64,000 bases of DNA, taken from the NCBI GenBank assembly GCA_000814665.1, contig JWIH01000016.1, positions 62,001-126,000 on the forward strand, in the 5' to 3' direction. The notes beneath the pieces are model-generated. The model did not search any database. It saw only the letters and a list, made by a program, of their open reading frames with translations, and had not been told where the DNA came from. The stretch is from Pseudoalteromonas flavipulchra NCIMB 2033 = ATCC BAA-314 (GTDB lineage: Bacteria; Pseudomonadota; Gammaproteobacteria; Enterobacterales; Alteromonadaceae). Shown here in pieces: positions 1-9,005 of the stretch (positions within the stretch are counted from its first letter, which is position 1; every line of letters starts with the position of its first letter). Made by a program: the position numbers and the translations under genes.

Positions 1-207
1 CGTGCACGTAAGATCCAGCGTTTCCTATCTCAGCCGTTCTTCGTTGCTGAGGTATTTACAGGCGCACCTGGTAAATACGTATCTCTTAAAGACACAATCT
101 CTGGCTTTAAGGGCATCCTAAACGGTGATTACGATGATATGCCTGAGCAGGCATTCTACATGGTTGGCTCAATCGACGAAGCGATCGATAAAGCTAAAAA
201 CATGTAA
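1..207 (+). CDS. atpD: ATP synthase F1 subunit beta (C-terminal fragment)
   Basis: Only the last 68 codons are in the window; the reading frame is open from base 1 to TAA at 205-207. The translation is the typical F1 beta C-terminus, with the [19 protein letters not shown] stretch followed by the [16 protein letters not shown] ending. The protein is the catalytic nucleotide-binding subunit of the F1 motor at the cytoplasmic side of the inner membrane. The gene is followed after 13 bases by atpC, the usual order at the end of an atp operon. Identification is secure despite the truncation by the window edge. Confidence 0.97.
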   Translation, partial: RARKIQRFLSQPFFVAEVFTGAPGKYVSLKDTISGFKGILNGDYDDMPEQAFYMVGSIDEAIDKAKNM

Positions 208-220
208 TTAGGAGGTTGTT

Positions 221-637
221 ATGGCAATGACAGTACACCTTGATGTAGTAAGTGCAGAGCAGAGCTTGTTCTCTGGCGCTGTGACTACTATCCAAGTGAC
301 AGGTAGTGAAGGTGAGCTTGGTATTCATCCAGGTCACGCGCCACTACTGACTGGCCTAAAACCTGGTATGGTACGTTTGGTTAAAGCAGATAGCTCAGAA
401 GAAGTTATCTACGTTGCAGGCGGTACGCTTGAAGTTCAACCACAAACAGTAACTGTTCTAGCGGACGTTGCTATTCGTGCGGAAGAGCTTGACGAGCAAG
501 CTGCTGAAGAAGCTAAACGTGAAGCGCAAGCGCAAATGGCTTCTGGTACTACCGGTGAGTTGGATTATCAACAAGCTGCGGTACAACTAGAAGAAGCCCT
601 TGCTCAACTACGCGTTATTCGCCAGCTGCGCAAATAA
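221..637 (+). CDS. atpC: ATP synthase F1 subunit epsilon
   Basis: A 138-residue protein with the N-terminal beta-sandwich ([17 protein letters not shown], then [19 protein letters not shown]) and the C-terminal two-helix domain rich in Ala, Glu and Gln. Epsilon belongs to the central stalk, couples F1 to FO and inhibits ATP hydrolysis. The start at 221 follows a strong AGGAGG ribosome binding site at 211-216. The length matches the family. It is the last gene of the atp operon and is closed by a strong hairpin terminator 24 bases downstream. Confidence 0.98.
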   Translation: MAMTVHLDVVSAEQSLFSGAVTTIQVTGSEGELGIHPGHAPLLTGLKPGMVRLVKADSSEEVIYVAGGTLEVQPQTVTVLADVAIRAEELDEQAAEEAKREAQAQMASGTTGELDYQQAAVQLEEALAQLRVIRQLRK

Positions 638-660
638 GCAACCACCTATCTGGTTATTAA

Positions 661-687
661 AAACCCACGCATCGCGTGGGTTTTTTT
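661..687 (+). terminator. Rho-independent terminator of the atp operon
   Basis: The sequence AACCCACGC-atc-GCGTGGGTT forms a 9-base-pair, GC-rich stem with a 3-base loop and runs directly into seven T residues. It sits 24 bases after the atpC stop codon. This is a textbook intrinsic terminator and isolates the atp operon from the inserted cluster downstream. Confidence 0.93.
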
Positions 688-1130
688 ATGAACGATGTAT
701 ACCACCCAATCAATTTGAAAGTATCAAGCCGACCGACCCAAACGAAGTTCAAGATTTCTCACCGAGGTTGCCTCCTTGGGTTTATTCCAATTCACTTAAT
801 TAAGCGAATTGGTATTACTTAGTACATTTAACCTTTCCTACTCTTAGGAGAGCTACAAAATGGCCACCAACCTATTGTGACAGTGTTAATTCTTTATGTT
901 GAAGTTCTTTTTTAGGAATGCTGACGTATCAAATATGCAGGCTTAAGCTGTTTGTCACGATTCATTACTTTTTGTATTTATTGTTATAACTATATGTTTA
1001 TTAAGCTAATAATTGCTTGGTCACACGTTGTGGCGTGAGGTAACAACACTTCACTTCTCGTATCCGCTTTCTACTCTCTAAACTCAACCAAACAAACACA
1101 GAGAAAAGTGAAATCAACGGGGATCAAGTT
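688..1130. other. Non-coding gap with a near-perfect palindrome (787-812)
   Basis: No convincing gene lies in these 443 bases; short frames lack ribosome sites and family signs. The sequence at 787-812 is an almost perfect palindrome: CCAATTC, then about 12 AT-rich bases centred on TTAATTAA, then GAATTGG. Its shape suggests a dispersed intergenic palindromic element, but no second copy was seen in this window. The right part must contain the promoter for the RND operon. GGGG at 1119-1122 is the likely ribosome site for the gene starting at 1131. Confidence 0.5.
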
Positions 1131-2192
1131 ATGAAAATTTTTACGCATCAAGTCGGTGTGTTGTTGCTACTCCTTGTGTCTCAGCACAGCTTGGCGCAGC
1201 GTATCGTGACTACCGCTCCGGTTGTCGAAAACAGCCGAGGGATCACGAGTAAGTTGGTTGCAGAGGTTGTTGATTCAGATGCTATCGTACTATCTAGTTA
1301 CAGCAGCGCGCACGTTCTTAGGATTAAAAAGATTGGAGAGCGAGTAAATGCTGGCGATGTGATTGCACAATTGGATACTCAATTTCTATCGTTGTCGGAG
1401 CAAAAAAAGCGCTTTGAGATTCACCAAGCCGAGGCTCAGGTGCAGCATCTTAATGTTGAGTTAAAGCGACTCGAAACCTTATCAAAAACTAAAAGTGTTA
1501 ATCAATCGGAGTTAGATCAGCTTACTTATGAGCTTGCGAGCGCCAAAAATAAAGTATCTGAGCTTGAAGTCAGTCTGACAGAAATCCAAAGACATATTTC
1601 GCTTAGCACAATTCGTGCTTCTGAAAGTGGCTTTGTTGCAGAAACCTTCGTACGTAAAGGCGAATTTGTCCAAGAAGGGGATGCGATTGCAAGAGTCAAT
1701 AATTTTGCTGCGATTGAGCTATCTAGTCAGCTTCCCATTGAACTACTTGATTATATTGATGAGCATGCTGAACTAATCATCGAAAGTGAGCTACAGGTAC
1801 CGAAGCGCATAGGCACAGCCAAGGTCGCGAGAGTTGTACCTGAAGTAAGTGTAGGGACTGGCGCTGTAAAGCTATTTGTTGAACCGGAACCTGAATTGAA
1901 AGATAAACTAGTATTAGGCTCTAACCTGTCCATACAACTCACAATCACGATACCAAATAGTTTGCTTATCCCCGGTGATGCGCTGATCCCAAGAGGAAAG
2001 GATAGTTTTGTTTACAAGTTAAAAGCTGATAGTTCAGTAGAAAAAGCCAATGTAAAGGTGCTTGCTGGCATTAATGGTGATTATGTCGTGAGCGGTGCAC
2101 TATCTGCCGGGGAGATTGTTGTCACTCGAGGTGGGCTTGGTTTGAAATCCGGTGATGTGGTAAAAGTGGATGAAAGGGTAGCTCAATTATGA
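1131..2192 (+). CDS. RND efflux periplasmic adaptor (membrane fusion protein)
   Basis: A 353-residue HlyD/AcrA-family adaptor that would link an inner-membrane RND pump to an outer-membrane channel. The N-terminus is a signal peptide ending near SLAQ (residues 1-22). Residues about 60-85 hold the first lipoyl half (VLRIKKIGERVNAGDVIAQLD). A helical hairpin with QAEAQVQHLNVELKRLE follows, then the second lipoyl half (ESGFVAETFVRKGEFVQEGDAIARV) and the beta-barrel and membrane-proximal domains. The stop overlaps the start of the RND gene by four bases, so the two are translationally coupled. No TolC-type outer-membrane gene is present nearby. Substrate unknown; it might export the product of the neighbouring NRPS line, but that is inference from position only. 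Confidence 0.92.
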   Translation: MKIFTHQVGVLLLLLVSQHSLAQRIVTTAPVVENSRGITSKLVAEVVDSDAIVLSSYSSAHVLRIKKIGERVNAGDVIAQLDTQFLSLSEQKKRFEIHQAEAQVQHLNVELKRLETLSKTKSVNQSELDQLTYELASAKNKVSELEVSLTEIQRHISLSTIRASESGFVAETFVRKGEFVQEGDAIARVNNFAAIELSSQLPIELLDYIDEHAELIIESELQVPKRIGTAKVARVVPEVSVGTGAVKLFVEPEPELKDKLVLGSNLSIQLTITIPNSLLIPGDALIPRGKDSFVYKLKADSSVEKANVKVLAGINGDYVVSGALSAGEIVVTRGGLGLKSGDVVKVDERVAQL

Positions 2193-5100
2193 ATAGTAGA
2201 ATACTGAAAAATCCTCACTACGTGGTGAGTTTTTTTCTCATCATAATCATCTTGGGTATTGCCGCTATACCCAAACTCCCTGTTCAATTACTTCCAGATA
2301 TTGGTGAAGACCGAATTGTTGTAGGAAATTTCTGGCCGGGTGCATCGCCCATGGAAATGGAACGTCAGATTGTTGAACCAGTAGAGGAGCTGCTAAGTAA
2401 AGTACCCGGAGTGTTGCGCTATGAAACCGATACTGGGACGGGATTTGCTTGGGTAAATATGACCTTTCAGCCAGGCACTGATATGCAGGAGGCTTATATT
2501 GAAGTTATCGATAAGATGAATCAATTTAATACACGGCCAAAAACAGCACTAGAACCAATCATTCAAAACAAGTCAAAAGATAATAAAGGAAGCATTGCCG
2601 GCCTAGTACTTTTCCCAAATAGTGCAGGGGTTCCGGCTGATCGAGCAAGATATACAGAGGTATTTGAGAAATATGTCAGACCTAGAATCCTAGCGATTCC
2701 GGGCATTAGCAGCCTCTCGCCTTTAGCGTCTACTGAACAGCGCATAGATATTATTTTTGACCCTGAAAAGTTGACTAAATACACGTTGACGATAGATCAA
2801 ATGCTAAATATTTTGCGCAATTCTCTAGATCAAAGTGTCGGTATCGTTGAACAAGGTACACGCAACTTTGCGGTACGTTTTGAGGGGCGTCGTGATATCT
2901 CAGATCTCAATGGGCTAGTTATCGCTAAGAATGAACAAAAGGTGGTTACACTCGGTGATGTTGCCTACATCGAAAATGCTTTTGTTACTGATTCATCGCC
3001 AGTTTACTGGAAGCGACAGCAAGCTTTTTATGTCAGCGTTAATGCCGCAACGGGCTCAAATGCTTTGGCATCTTTGGCACAATTAAGAAAAGTGATGACT
3101 GAACTCAATACTACAGTACTGCCTGAGCTAGGTGTACAAATGGAATTGACCAAGGATGACTCTAAAACCATCAATAGTGCAGTAAGTATGGTGCAAAATA
3201 ACCTGATCCTTGGGGTTGTATTATCTACTTTAATTCTATTTTTGTTTGTTAGAAAGCTCCCGGTTATCGCGATGATATTCATCAGTTTGCCAATTTCCAT
3301 TTTGGCCACATTTTTGGCTATGCAAGTTTTGGGTAGAACATTTAATGTGATATCGCTTGCTGGTATTGCTCTGTCGACAGGCATGATATTGGATGCTGCA
3401 ATCGTCGTGGTTGAAACTGCAGTGCGATATCGAGAGCAGGGGGAGCATGTTGTAGATGCGATAAATAAAACGATGGCTGAGGTATCGGGAGCGCTGGTAA
3501 ATTCAGTGGTATCTAGCATCATCGTATTTGCTCCAATACTTTTGATGCAAAGTGCAGAGGGCAAGTTATTCCACGATTTGGCCATCACTATTTCATCGGC
3601 TCTAGGCGCTTCTTTGTTTGTTGCTTTACTGCTGTTACCACTGCTTTTACGCTATATTTTGCCTAGCATCAAAGCTCTGGATACGACAGGAGACTTTGTC
3701 GATAGAATTTCTGCACGCCTTGCACGTATGGTAGTAAGTTCACGAAACCGAAGTGCGATGCTCCTGTTATTAGTGGTAGTACCAATCGCCGGACTGATAT
3801 TACTCGCGCCTAAGTTGAACATTCTACCGCAAGTGGAAGGAACGCGCGTTAACGTGTCTGTTAATGTCAACCAAAGTATGAATCATGAAGCGTTAACCGG
3901 TGAGTTGTTGATGCCCATAAATCAACTGATTGAAGCTGAGCAGGAACAGCAACAAGGCCCGCTTATTGATAAATTTTTGTCATTTGTTTCGGGAAGTTCG
4001 TCGGTCCAGTTGGTGCTATATCCCAAAGAACCTGAGCAGGCTGAGCAATTAAAGTCTTGGGCAAAAAACACACTAGAAGCGGCTTTTCCACATGCGAATG
4101 TGTATGCCAACTTTAACTCTTTACTTGGTTTTGGTTTGTCTACCAATCGTCGGGTTACTATCGATTTTACCGGTACGTCGCTGGATGATTTGCAATTAAT
4201 TGGGCGAGAAGTGTATGAGCATCTAAACACCAATATGGGTTATGCCAACCCGTGGAGCAACACACCGCTTTATAATGATGACCCACAAATTATCTTTACT
4301 CCAAAAGACAATCAGCTGCTTGAGTTGGGAGAATCCCAGTATAATTTGTCACAGAAGTTACGTGCTCTGACCGACGGTGTCTATATTGGGGAATATTCTA
4401 ATGGCACAAAAAACTTACCAATCTATATCAAAGGGGAAGATTGGGATGCCATCAATAATGTAATGGATACACCGTTGTATTTTCCACTTGAAAACAAAGT
4501 TACCCTGTTAAGGACCTTAGTTGATTATGAGTTGGATGTCGGGCCAAGTTCTTTATATCGTCTAAATGGCTTTCGTACATTATCAATTAATGTAACGCCA
4601 CCGCCTAGCGTTCCCTTATCTACTTTTATAGACGATCTCAAAGTTCAAGTGACCCCAATTATTGGGCAACATATGCCACAGTCCGTTTCGGTGTCCTATC
4701 GTGGTAGCGCGAGTAAATTAAATGAGCTTATTTCGGATATGCTGCAACAGTTTAGCTTTGCAATGCTAATTCTATTTTTACTTGTATCCGGGTGGTTTAA
4801 GTCTTTCCGCAATGGTTTGGCTATTATGCTATCGTTACCTATTGCACTGATTGGCGGGATGTTAGCACTCAATACCGTTAATCTTTTTACCTATCAACCT
4901 TTAGATGTTATCTCAATGATGGGGTTCATCATTCTAATAGGACTCGTTATTAATAATGCAATTCTGTTTGTAGGTCATTTTAATGAACTTGATAGTTTGC
5001 GCTATACCATAGGCGACAAAATTCAGTTAGCGATTAAATCACGAGCGCGGCCTATATATATGAGTACACTGACGAGTATTTTTGGAATGTTGCCTCTGGC

Positions 5101-5278
5101 CATTATTCCTGGCGTGGGTTCGGAGATTTATCGTGGCTTGGCCATTGTGATCGTTGGTGGTATGACATTCAGTGCTATATTTTCTCTTTCTGTTATGGCT
5201 GCCTTGTTAAGTTTACCCGTTTTCGCCAAATACAAAGAGCGAGAAGCCCACTTCCCACACGCTGAAACGGTTTCATAA
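2189..5278 (+). CDS. RND-family inner-membrane efflux transporter
   Basis: A 1029-residue AcrB/MdtB-like transporter with the duplicated RND layout. It has a first TM helix at residues 8-28, a large periplasmic loop (about 29-330), TM2-6 (about 335-500), a second periplasmic domain (about 540-860) and TM8-12 at the C-terminus. The TM4 motif reads GMILDAAIVVVET: only the first of the two usual proton-relay aspartates is kept and the second position is Ala. Other RND pumps show this variant, so the pump is probably still active. It starts inside the adaptor stop codon (ATGA overlap) and is followed by a strong terminator. Substrate cannot be read from sequence. Confidence 0.93.
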   Translation: MNSRILKNPHYVVSFFLIIIILGIAAIPKLPVQLLPDIGEDRIVVGNFWPGASPMEMERQIVEPVEELLSKVPGVLRYETDTGTGFAWVNMTFQPGTDMQEAYIEVIDKMNQFNTRPKTALEPIIQNKSKDNKGSIAGLVLFPNSAGVPADRARYTEVFEKYVRPRILAIPGISSLSPLASTEQRIDIIFDPEKLTKYTLTIDQMLNILRNSLDQSVGIVEQGTRNFAVRFEGRRDISDLNGLVIAKNEQKVVTLGDVAYIENAFVTDSSPVYWKRQQAFYVSVNAATGSNALASLAQLRKVMTELNTTVLPELGVQMELTKDDSKTINSAVSMVQNNLILGVVLSTLILFLFVRKLPVIAMIFISLPISILATFLAMQVLGRTFNVISLAGIALSTGMILDAAIVVVETAVRYREQGEHVVDAINKTMAEVSGALVNSVVSSIIVFAPILLMQSAEGKLFHDLAITISSALGASLFVALLLLPLLLRYILPSIKALDTTGDFVDRISARLARMVVSSRNRSAMLLLLVVVPIAGLILLAPKLNILPQVEGTRVNVSVNVNQSMNHEALTGELLMPINQLIEAEQEQQQGPLIDKFLSFVSGSSSVQLVLYPKEPEQAEQLKSWAKNTLEAAFPHANVYANFNSLLGFGLSTNRRVTIDFTGTSLDDLQLIGREVYEHLNTNMGYANPWSNTPLYNDDPQIIFTPKDNQLLELGESQYNLSQKLRALTDGVYIGEYSNGTKNLPIYIKGEDWDAINNVMDTPLYFPLENKVTLLRTLVDYELDVGPSSLYRLNGFRTLSINVTPPPSVPLSTFIDDLKVQVTPIIGQHMPQSVSVSYRGSASKLNELISDMLQQFSFAMLILFLLVSGWFKSFRNGLAIMLSLPIALIGGMLALNTVNLFTYQPLDVISMMGFIILIGLVINNAILFVGHFNELDSLRYTIGDKIQLAIKSRARPIYMSTLTSIFGMLPLAIIPGVGSEIYRGLAIVIVGGMTFSAIFSLSVMAALLSLPVFAKYKEREAHFPHAETVS

Positions 5279-5305
5279 TATTTATTTACCTAGTTGAACC
5301 CCATC

Positions 5306-5332
5306 AAGGCCACACTTAGTTGTGGCCTTTTT
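5306..5332 (+). terminator. Rho-independent terminator of the RND operon
   Basis: AAGGCCACA-cttagt-TGTGGCCTT forms a perfect 9-base-pair stem with a 6-base loop and is followed by a short T run. It lies 28 bases after the RND transporter stop codon. Confidence 0.92.
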
Positions 5333-5964
5333 ATGTATTGCACATTGTATCTTTTATGAGTTGAAGAGATCTGGTTTTGCTATGAAACGTGTAAAGTTGG
5401 AAACCTCATCAAGGCTACACGATGTGTCATATTATGCCCTAATGTATAAGAGCATTTGAGTCTGAGCTGAGCGCTATGACATGAAGTATTAATCGAATAT
5501 TACACCCAACAATACTCCGCTTATTTAACATTACGATCTGATTTCCGTAAGCTTGGGAGTCATTATTGTGAGTTAACTGGCATTGAAGTATTGTGACATA
5601 TTTATTTCATGACAGCAGCTTACACACTAAAACTTAGTTAGCAATGTTAACTTATCCTCATATTACAACTATTCAGGTCCCATTTCATCTTCACACTCCT
5701 GTGACTATCCGCTATGAATGGCCTAATAAAACAAAAGAGTACTTAGTAATAGATAAAAGATAGCAATATTGATTTTTTACAGACTATTGTTTTTGTTGGT
5801 TTTATTTATATTTTTGGTATGTAATCAATTGAAATAATGCGTAGTCATGAATGGTGGGGTGGTAAATAGGCTTTTTACGCTTAAAGTAGATTCATCAAAT
5901 CGAAGCACGATAATAAAGTAAATGAATGCTCGATATAAATTAAACTCAAAAATTGGAAATAAAT
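5333..5964. other. AT-rich intergenic region upstream of the small secreted peptides
   Basis: About 630 bases without a supportable gene on either strand. The right half is strongly AT-rich (for example the T-rich stretch at 5770-5820), as expected for a regulated promoter region. The bases CATCAAGGCTACAC near 5407 partly echo the terminator stem at 5303-5315, but no hairpin partner is present. A promoter for the gene at 5965 must lie here; no -35/-10 pair stands out enough to call. Confidence 0.4.
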
Positions 5965-6174
5965 ATGTTCTCTACATTAAAAAAACTAGCGCTAACAACT
6001 CTACTTACTTTAACTACAGTATCTGTAAATGCTTATGAGCAAGATACTAACAGTCAAGATAGTGCAACAGTAACGGATGATTTTGTAGTAACACCTGCAT
6101 GCCCTAGTTTTCCTAAATGCTGGCCGGCTCTACCTCCAACATCAACGTCACAACACAGCACAAATAAAGAATAA
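5965..6174 (+). CDS. Small secreted Cys-Pro-rich peptide A
   Basis: A 69-residue protein of unknown function. The ATG at 5965 is preferred over a TTG at 5953 because GGAAAT lies just upstream and the protein then starts with an ideal signal peptide (MFSTLKKLALTTLLTLTTVS, cleavage after VNA). The mature part of about 46 residues is Thr/Ser/Asp-rich and carries VVTPACPSFPKCWP, two cysteines five residues apart among prolines. The next gene encodes a paralogue with the same motif (IITPSCPNFPKCWP). The two lie between the RND operon and a CadC-like regulator that points toward them. No known family was recognised. The cysteine pair could form a disulphide in the periplasm or outside the cell. Confidence 0.72.
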   Translation: MFSTLKKLALTTLLTLTTVSVNAYEQDTNSQDSATVTDDFVVTPACPSFPKCWPALPPTSTSQHSTNKE

Positions 6175-6332
6175 AACGATAGCATCGAAGAGATTGCTTA
6201 CATCCTATTTCCAATGCTGAAAAAGTGGTAATAGGTGATGCACTCAGTAGTGATAATGTTACTGAATAAGCACTACTAAACAAAAAATATAATTAAAATC
6301 AATTAAAAACAAAAATTACACAAGGATATAAT

Positions 6333-6539
6333 ATGTTTTCTAAAATAAACTCAACAACAATGAAATCACTTTTTATCGGCACCGTGTTTTTTATTCTGTG
6401 GGCGCCAGCAAAGGCTTCTGAGCAACCTTATTACTCGAATGGTGCCAACACCACGGGTACCCCAAATGGTGAGATTATTACCCCAAGTTGCCCAAACTTC
6501 CCTAAGTGTTGGCCGGAAGATAACTCAACGGAAGAGTAA
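6333..6539 (+). CDS. Small secreted Cys-Pro-rich peptide B (paralogue of A)
   Basis: A 68-residue protein with a good ribosome site (AAGGA at 6322-6326) before ATG 6333. An internal ATG at 6360 could also serve. It has a Sec-type signal sequence with a hydrophobic core (SLFIGTVFFILWAP) and probable cleavage after AKA. The short mature part ends in the block IITPSCPNFPKCWP plus an acidic tail. This block matches peptide A at most positions while the rest of the two proteins differs, so the Cys-Pro segment appears to be the selected part. Function unknown; a peptide signal, a metal-binding or disulphide peptide, or a secreted bacteriocin-like product are all possible. Confidence 0.74.
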   Translation: MFSKINSTTMKSLFIGTVFFILWAPAKASEQPYYSNGANTTGTPNGEIITPSCPNFPKCWPEDNSTEE

Positions 6540-6652
6540 TAATGACACTCTACCGCCAAGTGGATACTTACATGCGGTAGTTGGATTATTTAAAGTCTCA
6601 TAGTAAAAGGTTAAGAAAGGCGTTTTAACACCTATGATCGTTCTAGCCCGTT

Positions 6653-6685
6653 GTCCTCTGCAAAATGATATGTGATGCAGAGGAC
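6653..6685. terminator. Inverted repeat between convergent genes (possible terminator)
   Basis: GTCCTCTGCA and TGCAGAGGAC form a perfect 10-base-pair stem around a 13-base loop. It lies just beyond the stop codon of the minus-strand CadC-like regulator (6702) and downstream of peptide B. There is no clear T run on either side, so it may be a weak bidirectional terminator or an mRNA 3'-end stabiliser. A second, weaker hairpin (CTACCGC...GCGGTAG, 6550-6580) follows the peptide B stop. Confidence 0.5.
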
Positions 6686-6701
6686 ACTTTATCGTATCGA
6701 G

Positions 6702-8843
6702 TTAAAAATAGACGTTGTAAAGGTCTGTACTCGGTGCTGCTCGTTGCAGTAGCAATAGCTTTTGTTCGCTCGGATGGAGTTGAAATTTTGCGTAGAATGC
6801 GTATTTCAGTAGAGAAGCTCGCTCAGACTTGCCTGAATTCAAATCTGTACGAACCAAATCATACTTATAACCATTTGAAACAGAATAATAGACGTATTGA
6901 GATGTAAGGTGCCAAGAAATATTAGACGCTAACTCTAGCTTTGCTATCGGTTTACTTTCTTTCATCGTGTCTAATGGTGCTCGATACAATTGGCCATCAG
7001 TACGCTGATAATATAGATACTGGCCTTTGGGATCCTCTTTTGCACTGACTACATTAGAAAGCAGTGGTTCTGATTTACCGCTGTTGACATCTTGGCGTAT
7101 AAGCCAAAACTGATTGCCTTCCTTTCGTGAGAAGTAGATTGAACGTCCATCATTGCTCCAGCTCGGATTTTGAATATTTTCTAACTGAGTGGTTAGATAG
7201 TGTATTTGTTTGCTATTGATATCTAAGGTAAATAGTTGGCGGTCTAAAATACCGAGTATGGAGTGATGCTTTGGGTGATACTCCAGGTCGCTTATATTGT
7301 GATGCTGAGTAAACTCGGTTAATAACTCCATTTTTCCTGATGTTGAATAAGTCACGATTTGTGGAATATTGTCATATTCATAGCGGAACACTATGCTATT
7401 TGAGTCTGCCAGATAATCGGGATGTCCCTCTTTACCTGCAAGTGAAAACTCAAATAAGTTATTGATACTGTTGTTAAAAAATGGATTCTTAACTTCAATA
7501 ATATCACGCACATTTTCTTCTTCCTTACCTACTAACAAGCAATGTTGTCCGCAGGTACTGTAAATTGAAGATAGCCCAAAATCGGTTTGCACTTGAGGGG
7601 TGAGCTCATTTTTCTGAGCGTTAAAAAAGAAGATTTCATTATTATTTGAAAGATAAAGGCCTGAACCGCTTTCATCCCAAACGATATTTTGCGGTATAAA
7701 GCCAAGTACGGTATTGCTCTGCACTTTTCCAGAGGCCAATTCTAAAATGATCAAGTGTGTCCGTTGATAATTTGAGTATCTTAAAACGCCAAGGCGTGAT
7801 CCATCCCCTGAAATTGCTGAAAAGTAATCTCCATAAGGATTAAAGTCTGGGTAAGTTACCTGAGTTAGGCGTTTACTGTTAATATCGATCTTAAAGATGG
7901 TATTTGGATAATCCGATTGCTTTTTCAGGGAAAAGTACAGCGCACTATCGTCTGGAGCCCAGGATAAATTTGGCTGAGATGTATCATACTTGTAGATCAC
8001 CTCTTCCTTAGAAACATCCATTGCATCATTTAGCGATAAGATGACTAGTTCTGCATGATTGCCTTTTTGTTTTTGTGCAGCGATTTTCTTTCCATTTTTA
8101 GAGAATTTAGCGGAATAATAGTTAGCCTCGCCTGAACTTAACCTTTTAGTAACGTTGGTTGACAAAGATTTAATGTATAAGTTAAAAGAACCCGACACGT
8201 CTTTGCGATGAGAATAGACGACCATATCCGACTCTTTGTGGTAATCCGCCCAATCCTCTTCACCTGACATACTGGTGACTGCTTTTATTTGTTGTATTTC
8301 CTTTTTAGTAGGTTTCAAAATATAAGCGTAAGCCACATAGCAAGAAATCAATGTTACTATAAGTAATATAAACAAATACTTAGATTGATTCTGGAGAGTT
8401 CTTTTAATGTTCTTATTATCAGGGGATTGGATATTTCCAGCGATGTGATCAGCGTCGTTACCTTGTGTGACCGTCTCGATATTTACTTCGGCAATAAGCA
8501 GGTAGCCTTTGCTAGGCACGGTTTTTATATAAGTAGGAGACTTTACATCGTCACCTAGCGCATCTCTGAGCTTTTTAACGACTCGGCGAATAGCATTGTC
8601 TGAAACGATGCGCCCATCCCAAACATGATCAAGCAGCTCTTTTTGGCTTACATAGTCACCTTGGCGCTTAACTAGGTAGCATAAAAGCTCCATGGTTAAG
8701 GGTTCTAGCTTAATTACTCGTTCGGCTTCATCCACGGCATTGTTGTCATACAAGCGTGTTTTTTTGAAATCGATCTGAAATTGACCAACTGTAATTTGTT
8801 TATCTTCTAACCAAATTGCCCTGTTAACACTATTACCATTCAT
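6702..8843 (-). CDS. CadC-like membrane-bound transcriptional regulator with beta-propeller sensor
   Basis: A 713-residue protein in the ToxR/CadC style. Residues about 20-115 are an OmpR/PhoB-type winged helix (LEPLTMELLCYLVKRQGDYV, then SDNAIRRVVKKLRDALGDD and the wing ending in VPSKGYLLIAEV). A single TM helix follows at about 150-172 (YLFILLIVTLISCYVAYAYIL with short flanks). The remaining about 540 residues are periplasmic and show repeated TolB/WD40-like blade signatures (for example LSWAPDDSALYFS, PSWSNDGRSIYFSRK, SGDGSRLGVLRYS). The gene is divergent from the acylase-NRPS operon (162-base shared promoter region with an inverted repeat) and convergent with the small secreted peptides. 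It is the best candidate regulator of the NRPS line, perhaps sensing a periplasmic ligand. The target and ligand are inference. Confidence 0.9.
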   Translation of the reverse strand: MNGNSVNRAIWLEDKQITVGQFQIDFKKTRLYDNNAVDEAERVIKLEPLTMELLCYLVKRQGDYVSQKELLDHVWDGRIVSDNAIRRVVKKLRDALGDDVKSPTYIKTVPSKGYLLIAEVNIETVTQGNDADHIAGNIQSPDNKNIKRTLQNQSKYLFILLIVTLISCYVAYAYILKPTKKEIQQIKAVTSMSGEEDWADYHKESDMVVYSHRKDVSGSFNLYIKSLSTNVTKRLSSGEANYYSAKFSKNGKKIAAQKQKGNHAELVILSLNDAMDVSKEEVIYKYDTSQPNLSWAPDDSALYFSLKKQSDYPNTIFKIDINSKRLTQVTYPDFNPYGDYFSAISGDGSRLGVLRYSNYQRTHLIILELASGKVQSNTVLGFIPQNIVWDESGSGLYLSNNNEIFFFNAQKNELTPQVQTDFGLSSIYSTCGQHCLLVGKEEENVRDIIEVKNPFFNNSINNLFEFSLAGKEGHPDYLADSNSIVFRYEYDNIPQIVTYSTSGKMELLTEFTQHHNISDLEYHPKHHSILGILDRQLFTLDINSKQIHYLTTQLENIQNPSWSNDGRSIYFSRKEGNQFWLIRQDVNSGKSEPLLSNVVSAKEDPKGQYLYYQRTDGQLYRAPLDTMKESKPIAKLELASNISWHLTSQYVYYSVSNGYKYDLVRTDLNSGKSERASLLKYAFYAKFQLHPSEQKLLLLQRAAPSTDLYNVYF

Positions 8844-8873
8844 GATTATATTGTGTTTATTTAATGTGTTTTT

Positions 8874-8903
8874 TTGTTACCAACCAATGTAACACATTAT
8901 AAT
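8874..8903 (+). promoter_or_regulatory. Candidate promoter with overlapping inverted repeat, upstream of the acylase-NRPS operon
   Basis: The 162-base divergent region between the CadC-like regulator and the acylase gene holds TGTTAC (8875-8880), eight bases, then GTAACA (8889-8894), a perfect 6-base inverted repeat. A consensus -10 box TATAAT lies at 8898-8903, with TTGTTA at 8874-8879 as a plausible -35 at 18-base spacing. The repeat thus sits inside the promoter. This is the most obvious operator in the region; the protein that binds it is not known. Confidence 0.55.
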
Positions 8904-9005
8904 GGGAAGTGTTTTGTCTTTCTGTGCTGATTATTCAATTATCTTGGCTAGTTTAGTTTTGTTCACCGTGTGTCGTGCACAAGGAACAGGTATTGGAAAG
9001 CGAAG

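Noticed and set aside
3028..3588. 186-residue open frame antisense to the RND transporter
   Set aside because: It lies fully inside a well-supported coding gene, lacks a ribosome site and resembles no family; it is a frame shadow.
6665..6907. 80-residue frame after the small secreted peptides
   Set aside because: It overlaps the end of the CadC-like regulator and the inverted repeat, with no ribosome site.
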